NCBI RefSeq assembly: GCF_024171525.1
Contig: NZ_JALJZY010000003.1
Span: 1-64,000, forward strand
Source: Neisseriaceae bacterium HSC-16F19
Lineage (GTDB): Bacteria; Pseudomonadota; Gammaproteobacteria; Burkholderiales; Neisseriaceae
Direction of reading: 5' to 3'
Length of the DNA: 64,000 bases
Within the stretch, counting starts at the first letter, position 1. Each line of letters opens with the position of its first letter. Shown in pieces: positions 24,150 through 32,764 of the stretch. A program made the position numbers and the translations under genes. The notes under the pieces are model-generated. The model worked only from the letters and a program-made list of their open reading frames with translations. It had not been told where the DNA came from and searched no databases.

Positions 24150-26897
24150 TTACCAGCTGTATTTGAAACCGACGGTACCGCGGATGCCGCGACGCTCGCT
24201 GCGGCTGCTCAAATCATGCTCGTAACGGGCATCGCCGTATACATGACTTTGTTTGCCCACCGGCAGCTGGACACCGCCGCCGATTTCCACCCAGCTGCGG
24301 CTCTGACGCTCTTTCAGCTCGTCCTGCCCCAACCATACGGAACGCTTGCCGGCCAAATCGCGCCACAGATTCAATACACCGTAGAAGGTTTGTGCACCAG
24401 ACTCGGCGGCATCGCGCTGGTAGGCCACACGGGCACCGATGCGGCCGCGCCAGTCGTTACGCTTGCCTTGTTCGATTTGGCGCACGCCGTCGTGGCTGCC
24501 TTTGAGGTTCAGGTGCTGGTAAACCAGCTGTACCTGCGGCTCCAACTGCCAGGCGGGGCTGCCTGAAGCATGGCGGCTCAGGGCAAAGGGATGAGCTGCT
24601 TCGGCAGACAGTGCCACGGAGCGGCCGCTTTGCTTCAAGCCCGCACCTTCACGCGGGTTGTAGCGGTTTTTGAGGTAGGAAAGCTGACCCACCAAATCCA
24701 CATAGCTGCCTTGGGCGGTGTAATAGGTATTGCTCACGCCGAGGCTGACGGCACGGCTGCTGCCGCTGCCGCTGTGTGTGTCGTCGACAACCACGCCGTT
24801 TTCGGCACGGTAGCGGTCGGCAAAATCATGGCTGCCGTGGGTGTAGGCGGCATAGAGGCCGGTAAAGCGGCGGCCGCCGCGTTCGTTCGGCTCCACGGCA
24901 AAATCGTGGCCGACCTGCACACCGGAAATGCGGCTCTTGCTGTTGAAGCGTTCGCTGCCTTCCTGCTTGAGGTGTTTGCCCAATACACGGCCCCAGCTTT
25001 GGCCTTGGTTGGCCGCCGCACTGTGTGCCTGTGCCTGGTTTTCGCCACGGCGCTCGTGCAGGGTGGCCAGGGTGGCATAGCCCTGCTCGAGGTTGAGGCC
25101 GGGCATCTGCACATAGCCGGGGGCAGACGGGGTGAGGATGTCGGTACCGCTGCGCGCTTTCAGTGTCCACACATAGGTATTGTCGTCTTTGCGGATCAGC
25201 TGGGCCTGCCCCGCATTGGTGGTTTCGGCACTGCCAAAGAAGGCATCGGCATGGCCGCCGTCGGCCACCCGCACCACAGGCACGGTAAAGATGTCCTGAT
25301 CTTTAAGGGTGATATTGCCGATAATGCCGCTGTGGGTGCGCACGGTGGTGCGGCCGGTTGCAGTACCGGTAATGTCCAGCAGATTGCTGGCCGAGTCGCC
25401 GTCCGGTGTGGCACCGTCGTTCCAAACGCTGTTGACCAACAGTTGGCCGTTATTGCCGGTGTAGTCGACAACCTTAATGATCCGGTCTGTGCCGTAGTTT
25501 TGACCAAAGATCACACTGCCGCTGTTTTCGAGCGTATCCAAATTGGAATCATGCACGGTATTGGTCCAGGTACCGGTATTGCGCAAAGTGGTACTGCCCG
25601 CGCCTGCATCATTCACCGAACCGGTGAGGATACCGGAATTGTCCATACTTATCTCGCCGTTATTCTCATTAAGCAGCACATAGTTACCGGCAGCTGCCAG
25701 CGTGCCGGCATTGTCAATCTTCAACACACCCGCACCGCTGTGACGGATATTGACCTCGTCTCCGGTATCCACCCGGCCGTTGGCGCGATTGTTAAAGGTG
25801 GCGGTTTTGCCTGCCTCCACGGTGCTGTGTATGGCCTCGCCGGTTTGCGAAGCCTTAATATCGATCAGCCCGTTATTGTTCAAAACCGGGTTGCCGCCCA
25901 AAGAACCGGCCGCACCGCTCAGGCGGATGGCATTGCCGTCGGCAATGGAAATATCCGCGCCGTCGTGCAAAGTCACAGTGCCACTGCCCAAATCCAGTGC
26001 GTATACATCCGGCCCGGCATTGTCCACAGTGAGTTTTTTGGCAAAGGTAATCTGATGATCTTTGGTGGTGTCAGCCAGCCATATGGAAGATCTGCCTGCA
26101 CCGTCTCCCCGGGAGCCGGTGACCAGCTTCACGGTACCGTCAAACTTCAGCTCTCCGCCTGCCGCCGCAGCCTGGTTGGCAACAATGGCTGCCGTTGAAT
26201 GGCCGCTGCCGGCGGTGTATTCCACATCACCCTTAAAGTGGTAGCTGCCGTTACCCAAACGGATAAAATCCGCGCCGATACCGGCACCCGCCACTCCGGC
26301 TGCGGTACTGCTTGCCGTCACATTACCGTTGATGGTCATACGGGTATCGGCACCCGGATCCAGAAAGCCCAAATCAAAAACGGATCCCGTCGAATGCTGG
26401 GCGGTGATGTTGACATTTCCCGTCATGGTCAGGTTGCCGCCGTTGCCGACCACAATGTCGCGGGAATTGATCCGCTGCGAGGTGTTAATCTTGATATCAG
26501 GTGCGGAAATACCGACCTCGGCACCATTATTCACATGCAGCGTAGCGTATTGATCCGGTCGACCGCCAGGCGCTGCCGACTGATGCCCTTCCATACGAAC
26601 CTGTGTGCCGTGGCTGATAACTGCCACACCGTTATTGGTGACAAATACGGCCTGTGTATGATTAATGCTCTGAGGGCTGCGGTAAAACGCCTCGGCATTA
26701 CCCGCTTGGGCGTTATAGACACAGTTGTCGCCATCTTGGCGCAGCGGCGTGCCCGCAACATCCGCACTACAGGCGGCATAAGCACCCTGCCCCATCAGCA
26801 GCATGGCGGCACCGAGTACGCTTAAGGTAAAGTTTTTAGTGCGTTTACCGTTTATTGTGCGGGGGGGGGGGGGGGGAGTCATTAACGGGTTCATCAT
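24150..26897 (-). CDS. phase-variable autotransporter (type Va)
   Basis: This 915-residue surface protein has an extended signal peptide (about residues 19-41, ending GQGAYA). A repetitive, Gly/Asn/Asp-rich passenger of about 600 residues follows, predicted to form a beta-helix (many NNG, NAG and GNG turns). A C-terminal beta-barrel domain of about 280 residues ends in FKYSW. Codons 8-13 lie in a run of 16 C (26861-26876). At this length the frame is open, so the gene is ON; gain or loss of one C shifts the frame. AGAGGA precedes the ATG. Adhesion or aggregation is the likely role. No protease or lipase motif is visible in the passenger. Confidence 0.92.
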   Translation of the reverse strand: MMNPLMTPPPPPRTINGKRTKNFTLSVLGAAMLLMGQGAYAACSADVAGTPLRQDGDNCVYNAQAGNAEAFYRSPQSINHTQAVFVTNNGVAVISHGTQVRMEGHQSAAPGGRPDQYATLHVNNGAEVGISAPDIKINTSQRINSRDIVVGNGGNLTMTGNVNITAQHSTGSVFDLGFLDPGADTRMTINGNVTASSTAAGVAGAGIGADFIRLGNGSYHFKGDVEYTAGSGHSTAAIVANQAAAAGGELKFDGTVKLVTGSRGDGAGRSSIWLADTTKDHQITFAKKLTVDNAGPDVYALDLGSGTVTLHDGADISIADGNAIRLSGAAGSLGGNPVLNNNGLIDIKASQTGEAIHSTVEAGKTATFNNRANGRVDTGDEVNIRHSGAGVLKIDNAGTLAAAGNYVLLNENNGEISMDNSGILTGSVNDAGAGSTTLRNTGTWTNTVHDSNLDTLENSGSVIFGQNYGTDRIIKVVDYTGNNGQLLVNSVWNDGATPDGDSASNLLDITGTATGRTTVRTHSGIIGNITLKDQDIFTVPVVRVADGGHADAFFGSAETTNAGQAQLIRKDDNTYVWTLKARSGTDILTPSAPGYVQMPGLNLEQGYATLATLHERRGENQAQAHSAAANQGQSWGRVLGKHLKQEGSERFNSKSRISGVQVGHDFAVEPNERGGRRFTGLYAAYTHGSHDFADRYRAENGVVVDDTHSGSGSSRAVSLGVSNTYYTAQGSYVDLVGQLSYLKNRYNPREGAGLKQSGRSVALSAEAAHPFALSRHASGSPAWQLEPQVQLVYQHLNLKGSHDGVRQIEQGKRNDWRGRIGARVAYQRDAAESGAQTFYGVLNLWRDLAGKRSVWLGQDELKERQSRSWVEIGGGVQLPVGKQSHVYGDARYEHDLSSRSERRGIRGTVGFKYSW
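26861..26876 (-). repeat. homopolymeric C(16) phase-variation tract
   Basis: Sixteen consecutive G on the plus strand (C on the coding strand) lie within codons 8-13 of the autotransporter gene, ahead of the signal peptide core. Tracts of this length slip readily in Neisseria. Confidence 0.9.
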
Positions 26898-27129
26898 TTA
26901 CCGAAGTCCTCTCTATTTATCTTAAATATCGGATTGCAAAAAGCCCGTAAATTCATGCAATTTTTGTACCACTTCCTATTTGTTTCAAAATTTTACAAAT
27001 GGCCTTCAAGGCTGCCTGAAAACATTGATGAAGCCCTAAAACCGCATCTCTTCACACAAACTCCACACAATCTTTGCAGCCGCGTTTCATACTGAGGCCG
27101 TATTGATTCAACCTGCAAAGGACTGTGTG

Positions 27130-28527
27130 ATGGAACGCATTTCAATCAAAATCATCGGCATTGCGCTGATGTGCATGCTGTTTTGGATTTGTCTGTTAAT
27201 CGTGAACGGCGCGGTATCGGAACGGGAGCGCTATGCCCGCCAAGTGGCCGAAGACATTGCCCAGGCCCATGTCGGCAGCCAAACCCTGCTGGCACCGTTT
27301 GTGATGGTGCCCGTGTGGTCGGTGTGCGAAGAAGCTGCCGAAATCCCTGCCGCCCAAGCGGCTTCGGCACCGGCGTCTGCCGCCGCGGCCTGTACGCCCA
27401 AGCTGTTGCGCCATGCGGTGCTGGCTCCGTTTGAGAGCGAGTGGACGCAAGACTGGCAGGTCAGCGACGAGCAGTTCAAACGCGGCATCTATGCCGTGCA
27501 GAGCTATCAGGGCAGCCTGAACCTGAAAGGCCGCATCCGCCCGGAAGCTTTGGCGCTGAATGCCGGGGAAGCCGCCGATTGGCGTAATGCCCGCTGGCTG
27601 TTGGGTCTGGGCGACCGCCGCGGTCTGGCCTCCGCCCCCAAATTCACCGTAGGCGGCCGCGAACACGAACTGGCGTTTACGGAAGGCATCCACAACCGTA
27701 TGCGCTGGCTGGGCGCTCCGGCCGTTTTCCAAACCCTCGGCACCCAGGAATTCACCCTCAACCTGAATCTTGCCGGCACCCGCACCTTTGCGCTGCATCC
27801 CATAGGCGATCACACCCGCCTGAGCATGCAGGCCAACTGGCCGCACCCCTCGTTTGGCGGCGACAGCCTGCCGGTGCAGAAAAACATTCATGCCGCCGGA
27901 TTTAACGCCGTGTGGGACAATACCGCCGCCGGACAGGAAAACGCCCAACGCCTGCAAGCCTGCTTGGCCCGCCCGGACAACGAACGCGACAGCTGCCTCT
28001 ATGGCAACTGGTACAGCTTGGATGTCTCGTTTGTGGACACGGTGAACAATTATTCCCTCACCGAGCGCAGCGTCAAATACGGCATGCTGTTTATCCTGCT
28101 CACTTTCGGTACGTTTTTTGTGTATGAAGTGCTGCGCGGCCTGCGTGTGCACCCGGTGCAATACCTGCTGGTGGGCGCGGCGCTGACCGTGTTCTACCTG
28201 CTGCTGTTGTCCTTCAGCGAGCAATTCGGCTTTGCCTGGTCTTATCTGGGCGCCAGCGCCGCCTGTATCGCCCTGATTGGCTGGTATCTGCGCTATGTGC
28301 TGCAACAGGCCAGCCACGCCCTGGGTTTCTCGCTGCTCTTGGCTGCACTCTACGGCGTGTTGTTCTGGCTGCTGCACACCGACGAACACACGCTGATGAT
28401 AGGCTCGGTCCTGTTGTTTGCCGCCATTGCACTGATGATGTTTTTCACGCGCAACGTGGACTGGTATGCTGTATCCCCCAGCCCCGCCACCGGCGCACTC
28501 CGCCGCCGCACCCAACCCAAGGAATAA
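27130..28527 (+). CDS. creD: CreD family inner-membrane protein
   Basis: CreD is an inner-membrane protein of the CreBC regulon in enterobacteria, linked to colicin E2 tolerance and cell-envelope integrity; its biochemical role is unknown. The 465-residue protein has one N-terminal helix (about 5-25), a large periplasmic part with an Ala-rich insertion at about residues 76-88, and about five C-terminal helices. Family landmarks are RGIYAVQSYQ, VSFVDTVNNYSLTERSVKYG and YEVLRGLRVHPVQYLLVG. AAGGA precedes the ATG at 27130. No creBC genes are near. A fragment of its 3' end is duplicated downstream. Confidence 0.88.
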   Translation: MERISIKIIGIALMCMLFWICLLIVNGAVSERERYARQVAEDIAQAHVGSQTLLAPFVMVPVWSVCEEAAEIPAAQAASAPASAAAACTPKLLRHAVLAPFESEWTQDWQVSDEQFKRGIYAVQSYQGSLNLKGRIRPEALALNAGEAADWRNARWLLGLGDRRGLASAPKFTVGGREHELAFTEGIHNRMRWLGAPAVFQTLGTQEFTLNLNLAGTRTFALHPIGDHTRLSMQANWPHPSFGGDSLPVQKNIHAAGFNAVWDNTAAGQENAQRLQACLARPDNERDSCLYGNWYSLDVSFVDTVNNYSLTERSVKYGMLFILLTFGTFFVYEVLRGLRVHPVQYLLVGAALTVFYLLLLSFSEQFGFAWSYLGASAACIALIGWYLRYVLQQASHALGFSLLLAALYGVLFWLLHTDEHTLMIGSVLLFAAIALMMFFTRNVDWYAVSPSPATGALRRRTQPKE

Positions 28528-28538
28528 AGGAGAACACC

Positions 28539-29222
28539 ATGAAAACCCTGACCCAAACCCGTTTGGCTGCCCTTGTCCTGCCCGCCCTGCTGCTGCCGGC
28601 AGTTGCCCAAGCCGATGATTTTGCCGCCCACGTCCCCGCCGGCTGGCAGCTCACCCACACCGTGCGCGGCGATTTGAACGGCGACGGCCGTACCGATGCC
28701 GTGCTGGTGTTACAACAGCAAGATCCGGCCAAAATCGTCGGCAACAAAAACTTGGGACCCAAGCAGCTCAACACCAATCCGCGCGTACTCAAAGTGCTGT
28801 TTAAGGAAGCGCGCGGCTACCGCCTGGCTGCCCAGAGCGATGAACTGATTCCACCGGAACACAACACCGAGGCCCCCTGTCTGCAAGACCCGCTGCTGGA
28901 CGGCGATATTACGGCGGACAAGGGCCTGCTCAAAGTCACCCTTCATTACTGGCTCAGCTGCGGCGGCTGGGGTGTGAATCACGAAACCTACACCTTCCGC
29001 TGGCAGCAAAACCGCTTCCGCCTCATTGGGCTGGACCATATGGAATTTATGCGCAACAGCGGCGACAAAACCTCATACAGCTACAACTACCTCAGCGGCC
29101 GCAAAAAAGTCATCACCGGCGACAATATGTTTGAAGGCGGCAAACCGCGTACCCGCTGGGAAAAGCTGCCCAAGCTGCCGCCCTATTATCTGGACGGCCC
29201 GCTGCCGGGGCCGGTGGATTAA
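28539..29222 (+). CDS. secreted protein with Ca-binding-like DxNxDG motif, paralogue 1
   Basis: This 227-residue protein of unknown function has a signal peptide (cleavage after VAQA, about residue 25) and an FG-GAP-like calcium loop DLNGDGRTD (about 46-54) near the start of the mature part. Two pairs of cysteines (about 115 and 143) may form a disulfide. AAAGGAGAA lies before the ATG, 11 bases after creD, so the two are probably cotranscribed. It is about 85-90% identical to the next gene, a recent tandem duplicate. Confidence 0.85.
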   Translation: MKTLTQTRLAALVLPALLLPAVAQADDFAAHVPAGWQLTHTVRGDLNGDGRTDAVLVLQQQDPAKIVGNKNLGPKQLNTNPRVLKVLFKEARGYRLAAQSDELIPPEHNTEAPCLQDPLLDGDITADKGLLKVTLHYWLSCGGWGVNHETYTFRWQQNRFRLIGLDHMEFMRNSGDKTSYSYNYLSGRKKVITGDNMFEGGKPRTRWEKLPKLPPYYLDGPLPGPVD

Positions 29223-29228
29223 GCCGCA

Positions 29229-29274
29229 CGGCGTTTTGTTCTGGCTGCTGCACACCGACGAACACACGCTGATG
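29229..29274 (+). pseudogene. 46-bp duplicated fragment of the creD 3' region
   Basis: This stretch repeats creD positions 28353-28398 with a single mismatch and sits between the two paralogues. It shows that the duplicated unit began inside creD and later lost the rest of the creD tail (about 130 bp). Confidence 0.85.
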
Positions 29275-29291
29275 CATAAGAGGAGAACACC

Positions 29292-29966
29292 ATGAAAACC
29301 CTGAGCACAACCCGTTTGGCTGCCCTTGTCCTGCCCGCCCTGCTGCTGCCGGCAGCTGCCCAAGCCGATGATTTTGCCGCCCACGTTCCCGCCGGCTGGC
29401 AGCTCACCCACACCGTGCGCGGCGATTTGAACGGTGATCGCCGTGCCGATGCCGTACTGGTCTTGCAACAGCAAGATGCGGCTAAAATCATCGGCAACGA
29501 CAACCTGGGACCGAACCGGCTCAACACCAATCCGCGTGTGCTCAAAGTGTTGTTTAAGGAAGCGGGCGGCTACCGCCTGGCTGCCCAGAGCGATGAACTG
29601 ATTCCGCCGGAACACAGTATCGACGTGCCCTGTCTGCAAGACCCGCTGCTGGACGGTGATATTACGGCAGACAAAGGTCTGCTCAAAGTCACCCTGCATT
29701 ACTGGCTCAGCTGCGGCAGCTGGGGCGTGGCTATAGACACCTATACCTTCCGCTGGCAGCAAAACCGCTTCCGCCTCATTGGTCTCGACCATATGGAATT
29801 TATGCGCAACAGCGGCGACAAAACCTCATACAGCTACAATTACCTCAGCGGCCGCAAAAAAGTCATCACCGGCGACAATATATTTGAAGGCGGCAAACCG
29901 CGTACCCGCTGGGAAAAGCTGCCCAAACTGCCGCACTATTATCTGGACGGACCGCTGCAACCCTGA
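29292..29966 (+). CDS. secreted protein with Ca-binding-like motif, paralogue 2
   Basis: This 224-residue tandem copy of the preceding gene has the same signal peptide and overall layout. The calcium-type loop is altered to DLNGDRRAD, with the glycine at the turn replaced by arginine, so one loop position has decayed. The middle part (GSWGVAIDTYTF against GGWGVNHETYTF) and the extreme C-terminus differ most, and the last residues are shortened to LQP. AGAGGAGAA precedes the ATG. It ends in a strong terminator. Confidence 0.85.
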   Translation: MKTLSTTRLAALVLPALLLPAAAQADDFAAHVPAGWQLTHTVRGDLNGDRRADAVLVLQQQDAAKIIGNDNLGPNRLNTNPRVLKVLFKEAGGYRLAAQSDELIPPEHSIDVPCLQDPLLDGDITADKGLLKVTLHYWLSCGSWGVAIDTYTFRWQQNRFRLIGLDHMEFMRNSGDKTSYSYNYLSGRKKVITGDNIFEGGKPRTRWEKLPKLPHYYLDGPLQP

Positions 29967-29998
29967 CGGGTGAAATAAGCCGCTTTCGGGTATAATAC

Positions 29999-30026
29999 GG
30001 GCGCCGGTTCACTGCAACCGGCGCCC
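29999..30026 (+). terminator. Rho-independent terminator of the creD cluster
   Basis: GGGCGCCGGTT and AACCGGCGCCC form an 11-bp GC-rich stem with a 6-base loop, followed by TTGTGTTTT. It lies 33 bases after the second paralogue. Confidence 0.85.
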
Positions 30027-30046
30027 TTGTGTTTTGTTCACAGCAT

Positions 30047-30213
30047 GAGGCCTTTGCAAAACCTCCAGCTGTGGATGCAGTTCAAGGCGTAGCAGCGCAG
30101 CGAGCGTGACCGTAGGAAATCCCTGTGGGACAGACATCCTTAATAACAAGGCAAGCGAGCGAGCAGCGCGCAACGCAGAAATGCGCCGCAGATGGGGGTT
30201 TTGCAAAGGTCTC
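30047..30213. mobile_element. MITE with IS1106-like ends, copy C
   Basis: The ends GAGGCCTTTGCAAAAC and GTTTTGCAAAGGTCTC are inverted repeats with one mismatch. The interior shares the phrases GTGGATGCAGTTCAAGGCG and GAAATGCGCCGCAGATGGGG with copy D. Flanks AGCAT and AGCCAT resemble the AGCNT targets of other copies. It ends 23 bases before the next gene's start codon. Confidence 0.72.
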
Positions 30214-30236
30214 AGCCATTCATCCGAAAGTATGTC

Positions 30237-31058
30237 ATGCTGATTTGCAATCCCTACGAAATCGTCATCCAGGGCATTACCCGCAGCGGTAAAACCTTCC
30301 GTCCCAGCGACTGGTCCGAGCGCCTGTGCGGCGTATTGTCTTCGTTTGACCAGGGCAACCGCCTGTCCTACCACAGCTGGGTGCGTCCCATGCTGGTGGA
30401 CAATGTGCGCTGCGTGGCGGTGGACCGCAAGCTGGAGGAAATCAACAAAACCATGTTTGATTTCCTCATGGATTTTGCCCATGACAACGATTTGCGCATC
30501 GTGGATTGCAAGGCGCTGATGGAAGAATACGGCGACGGCGAGAACGACCTCACCCTCACCGAAGCGCTGGAACAAAAACAGCAGGACGAACAAAAAGCCC
30601 TGGCCGCGGCCCGCTTCGAGCCCTTCCGCGAAATCGGCGCCCACGAGAGCCAGCTCGCCTTTGCCGCCCTGTTGCGCCTGCGCCCGGACATCGGCAATGC
30701 CGAGCGTTTTGCCGAACTGGTGGCGCAACAGCGCGCCGAAGGCTACCGCCTGCTGGGCCTGTTTGAAGAAGGCAAGCAAAACGCCGTGGCCGTGTGTGGC
30801 TTCCGCATCTGCCACAACTTCGCCTCCGGCCGTTATCTGCACATCGACGATTTGGTCACGGACAACGACGACCCGCGCAACGAAGACGCCGCGCGCCTGC
30901 TGGATCACATCAAAACCATCGCCGTGGCGGAAAACTGCCGCAGTATCCACACCGACTCCCGCGTCGGCCCCGAGCGCAGCGCCGCCCACCGCCTGTTTAT
31001 CGGCCACGGTTTCGACATTACCTGTCACCACTTCTCTTGCGACGTTACAGCAGAATAA
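30237..31058 (+). CDS. DUF3579-GNAT acetyltransferase fusion protein
   Basis: This 273-residue protein combines two parts. Residues 1-100 match DUF3579 (IVIQGITRSGKTFRPSDWSERLCG and SYHSWVRPMLVDNVRCV), a small betaproteobacterial domain of unknown role. Residues about 120-273 form a GNAT-type acetyltransferase with VCGFRICHNFASGRYLHIDDLV and an acetyl-CoA region near EDAARLLDHIKTIA. The acyl acceptor is unknown. The ATG at 30237 begins the conserved DUF3579 N-terminus. A MITE end lies 23 bases upstream, so its promoter may lie within the mobile element. Confidence 0.8.
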   Translation: MLICNPYEIVIQGITRSGKTFRPSDWSERLCGVLSSFDQGNRLSYHSWVRPMLVDNVRCVAVDRKLEEINKTMFDFLMDFAHDNDLRIVDCKALMEEYGDGENDLTLTEALEQKQQDEQKALAAARFEPFREIGAHESQLAFAALLRLRPDIGNAERFAELVAQQRAEGYRLLGLFEEGKQNAVAVCGFRICHNFASGRYLHIDDLVTDNDDPRNEDAARLLDHIKTIAVAENCRSIHTDSRVGPERSAAHRLFIGHGFDITCHHFSCDVTAE

Positions 31059-31085
31059 TTCTTTCAAAGCAGTGATTAAAACGTT

Positions 31086-31112
31086 TTCAGGCAGCCTTAA
31101 AGGCTGCCTGAA
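31086..31112 (+). terminator. DUS-pair terminator after the DUF3579-GNAT gene
   Basis: TTCAGGCAGCC and GGCTGCCTGAA form an 11-bp stem with a 5-base loop, 27 bases past the stop. Confidence 0.6.
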
Positions 31113-31128
31113 CTATTTTAAAGCCGTC

Positions 31129-31165
31129 AAAAAAAACACCGCCCAAGCGCATGGCTTGGGCGGTG
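31129..31165 (-). terminator. Rho-independent terminator of tRNA-Lys
   Basis: On the minus strand CACCGCCCAAGC and its partner make a 12-bp stem with a 5-base loop, followed by eight U. It begins eight bases past the tRNA 3' end. Confidence 0.88.
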
Positions 31166-31172
31166 TGGTGTT

Positions 31173-31248
31173 TGGTGGGTCGTGTTGGATTCGAACCAAC
31201 GACCAACGGATTAAAAGTCCGCTGCTCTACCAGCTGAGCTAACGACCC
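31173..31248 (-). tRNA. tRNA-Lys (UUU)
   Basis: The 76-nt minus-strand sequence folds as a cloverleaf. The acceptor stem is GGGTCGT with ACGACCC, the D-arm is AGCTCAGCTGGTAGAGC, and the T-arm contains GGTTCGAATCC. The anticodon loop CTTTTAA carries UUU for lysine. CCA is encoded at the 3' end. It has its own terminator and stands convergent to the DUF3579-GNAT gene. Confidence 0.97.
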
Positions 31249-31307
31249 GAACAAGGGTGCGCATTATAGCAGGGGCAAAAGCACTGTCAAGCGCTGCGGC
31301 CCGAATT

Positions 31308-31733
31308 TCAGCCTGCCAATACCGCGCGCAGTTCGGCGGCCAGTTCGGCCAGCTCGCCGTGGTCGGCCATGCCGCCTTCGTGGCGGCCCAACTCGTGGAT
31401 ATTGCTGGGAATCAGATGCATATGGTAGTGAAACACGCTCTGTCCGGCTTGGGCGTGGTTGAGCTGCATCTGCACGATGCCCTGGCGCTGCAATACTTGG
31501 CGTTGGGCGGCCATCACTTTTTGTGCGGTGGCCATTACCGCTTGGGCGTAATCCAAGGGCAGGTCGGACAATTCCACCGCCTCGGTTTTGGGCACCACCA
31601 GCACATGGCCGCGCGCCTGCGGCATCACGTCCATAAAGGCCAGTGTTTTGTCGTCTTCATACACGGTGTGGTTGGGAATTTCGCCACGCAGGATTTTGGC
31701 GAAAATATTGTTGGAATCGTAAACGGCAGTCAT
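31308..31733 (-). CDS. HIT-family nucleotide hydrolase (HinT-like)
   Basis: HIT proteins hydrolyse nucleoside phosphoramidates and related AMP conjugates in the cytoplasm. The 141-residue protein has the histidine triad HYHMHLIP (H102, H104, H106), preceded by the conserved segments FAKILRGEIP, DVMPQARGHVLVVPK and MQLNHAQAGQSV. It is slightly longer than HinT at the C-terminus. It lies downstream of the MscS-type gene with 49 bp between. The physiological substrate is unknown. Confidence 0.9.
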   Translation of the reverse strand: MTAVYDSNNIFAKILRGEIPNHTVYEDDKTLAFMDVMPQARGHVLVVPKTEAVELSDLPLDYAQAVMATAQKVMAAQRQVLQRQGIVQMQLNHAQAGQSVFHYHMHLIPSNIHELGRHEGGMADHGELAELAAELRAVLAG

Positions 31734-31782
31734 GTTGGGCTCCCTGAGTCGGTGTAGGCGGAAAACGCTATATTAATGGAAA

Positions 31783-32637
31783 TCAGGCGGCTTTGGGCTG
31801 CTGCAAGCGGTATTGCAGGCGCAGATAATGGGTCAGCAGCTGTTGCTGGATGTGCTGGCGCTGCGCCATCGGCGCGGCAAAACGCACCACCACGGAATAA
31901 ACCTTGTCGTCTTTGGGCACGGCGGCCACCCGCGGTTCGGTGGCGGGGGTGATATAGAGTTTCTGCAACTGGATTTCGGCAAACTGGCGGGCGGCCTGTT
32001 CTGCAAACGGTGCGCACAATTCGTCCAGCTTGCTTTGCAGCGGCGGCACCACCTCGTCCACATTCAGCGCCAGCGGCACCGGGATGTCGAAGCTGTGCAC
32101 CACAAAATGGCGGTTGCCGTTGTCGCGCAACACCGGATGCGACAGCAGCAGGCTGTTGGGAAAAGACACGGTTTTGCCGCTGAGCTGGCCGATCAGCGGA
32201 TGCGGGCCGGTCTGCATCAAGAGCGTGTTAATCAGATTGATGTCGACCACGCGTCCTCGCAAACCGTTGATTTCGATAAAATCGCCCACCGAATACTGTT
32301 TGGTGCCTGTACGGATCAGGCTGCCTGAAAGACACATAATCAGCTCTTTGGTGGCCAGCACCACCGCCGCGGCCACCGCCAGCATGGAGAGCGCCACCGT
32401 CTGGATTTGTGTGGCCCAGATGGTCACCAGGCCGAACACGCAAGCCACAAAAGCCAGGTTGCGGCTCACCACCAACCAGCGGCGTTTGATTTCAATGTCC
32501 ACATCCGGCTGGCGTTTGAACAGGCCGCGCAACAGCACGCTGCGCAGCAGCACCACCGCCACGATAAAAATGGCTGATTGCAGAATCTCGGAACGCGCCA
32601 GACTCTGTTGCAGAAATTCAGTGATTTGTTGCCACAT
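31783..32637 (-). CDS. small-conductance mechanosensitive channel (MscS family)
   Basis: MscS channels open under membrane tension and release solutes during hypo-osmotic shock. The 284-residue protein has three hydrophobic helices (about 17-36, 60-80, 84-112). The last is an Ala/Leu-rich pore segment, AVAAAVVLATKELIMCL, less glycine-rich than E. coli MscS TM3. The cytoplasmic beta domain follows with YSVGDFIEINGLRGRV, then SFPNSLLLSHPV. It is a short form without extra N-terminal helices. An uptake sequence falls inside the coding region. Confidence 0.87.
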   Translation of the reverse strand: MWQQITEFLQQSLARSEILQSAIFIVAVVLLRSVLLRGLFKRQPDVDIEIKRRWLVVSRNLAFVACVFGLVTIWATQIQTVALSMLAVAAAVVLATKELIMCLSGSLIRTGTKQYSVGDFIEINGLRGRVVDINLINTLLMQTGPHPLIGQLSGKTVSFPNSLLLSHPVLRDNGNRHFVVHSFDIPVPLALNVDEVVPPLQSKLDELCAPFAEQAARQFAEIQLQKLYITPATEPRVAAVPKDDKVYSVVVRFAAPMAQRQHIQQQLLTHYLRLQYRLQQPKAA

Positions 32638-32708
32638 GTTGGGTCGAATGCAAAACGGGAAGCGGCATTGTACCGTTATCGGCGGTGTTCAGGCAGCCTT
32701 GAAGATGC

Positions 32709-32743
32709 GAAAAACAAAACCGGCCGTTTGCGACAACGGCCGG
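32709..32743 (-). terminator. Rho-independent terminator of the 89-residue gene
   Basis: On the minus strand CCGGCCGTT pairs with AACGGCCGG around a 6-base loop and is followed by GTTTTGTTTTTC. It begins 22 bases past the stop of the upstream small gene. Confidence 0.78.
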
Positions 32744-32764
32744 AAGATATGCACAGAGGCGGCA

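Noticed and set aside
24570..26198. Plus-strand reading frame of 542 codons opposite the autotransporter
   Set aside because: Codon periodicity and motifs (signal, barrel, C-terminal FKYSW) support the minus-strand gene only.
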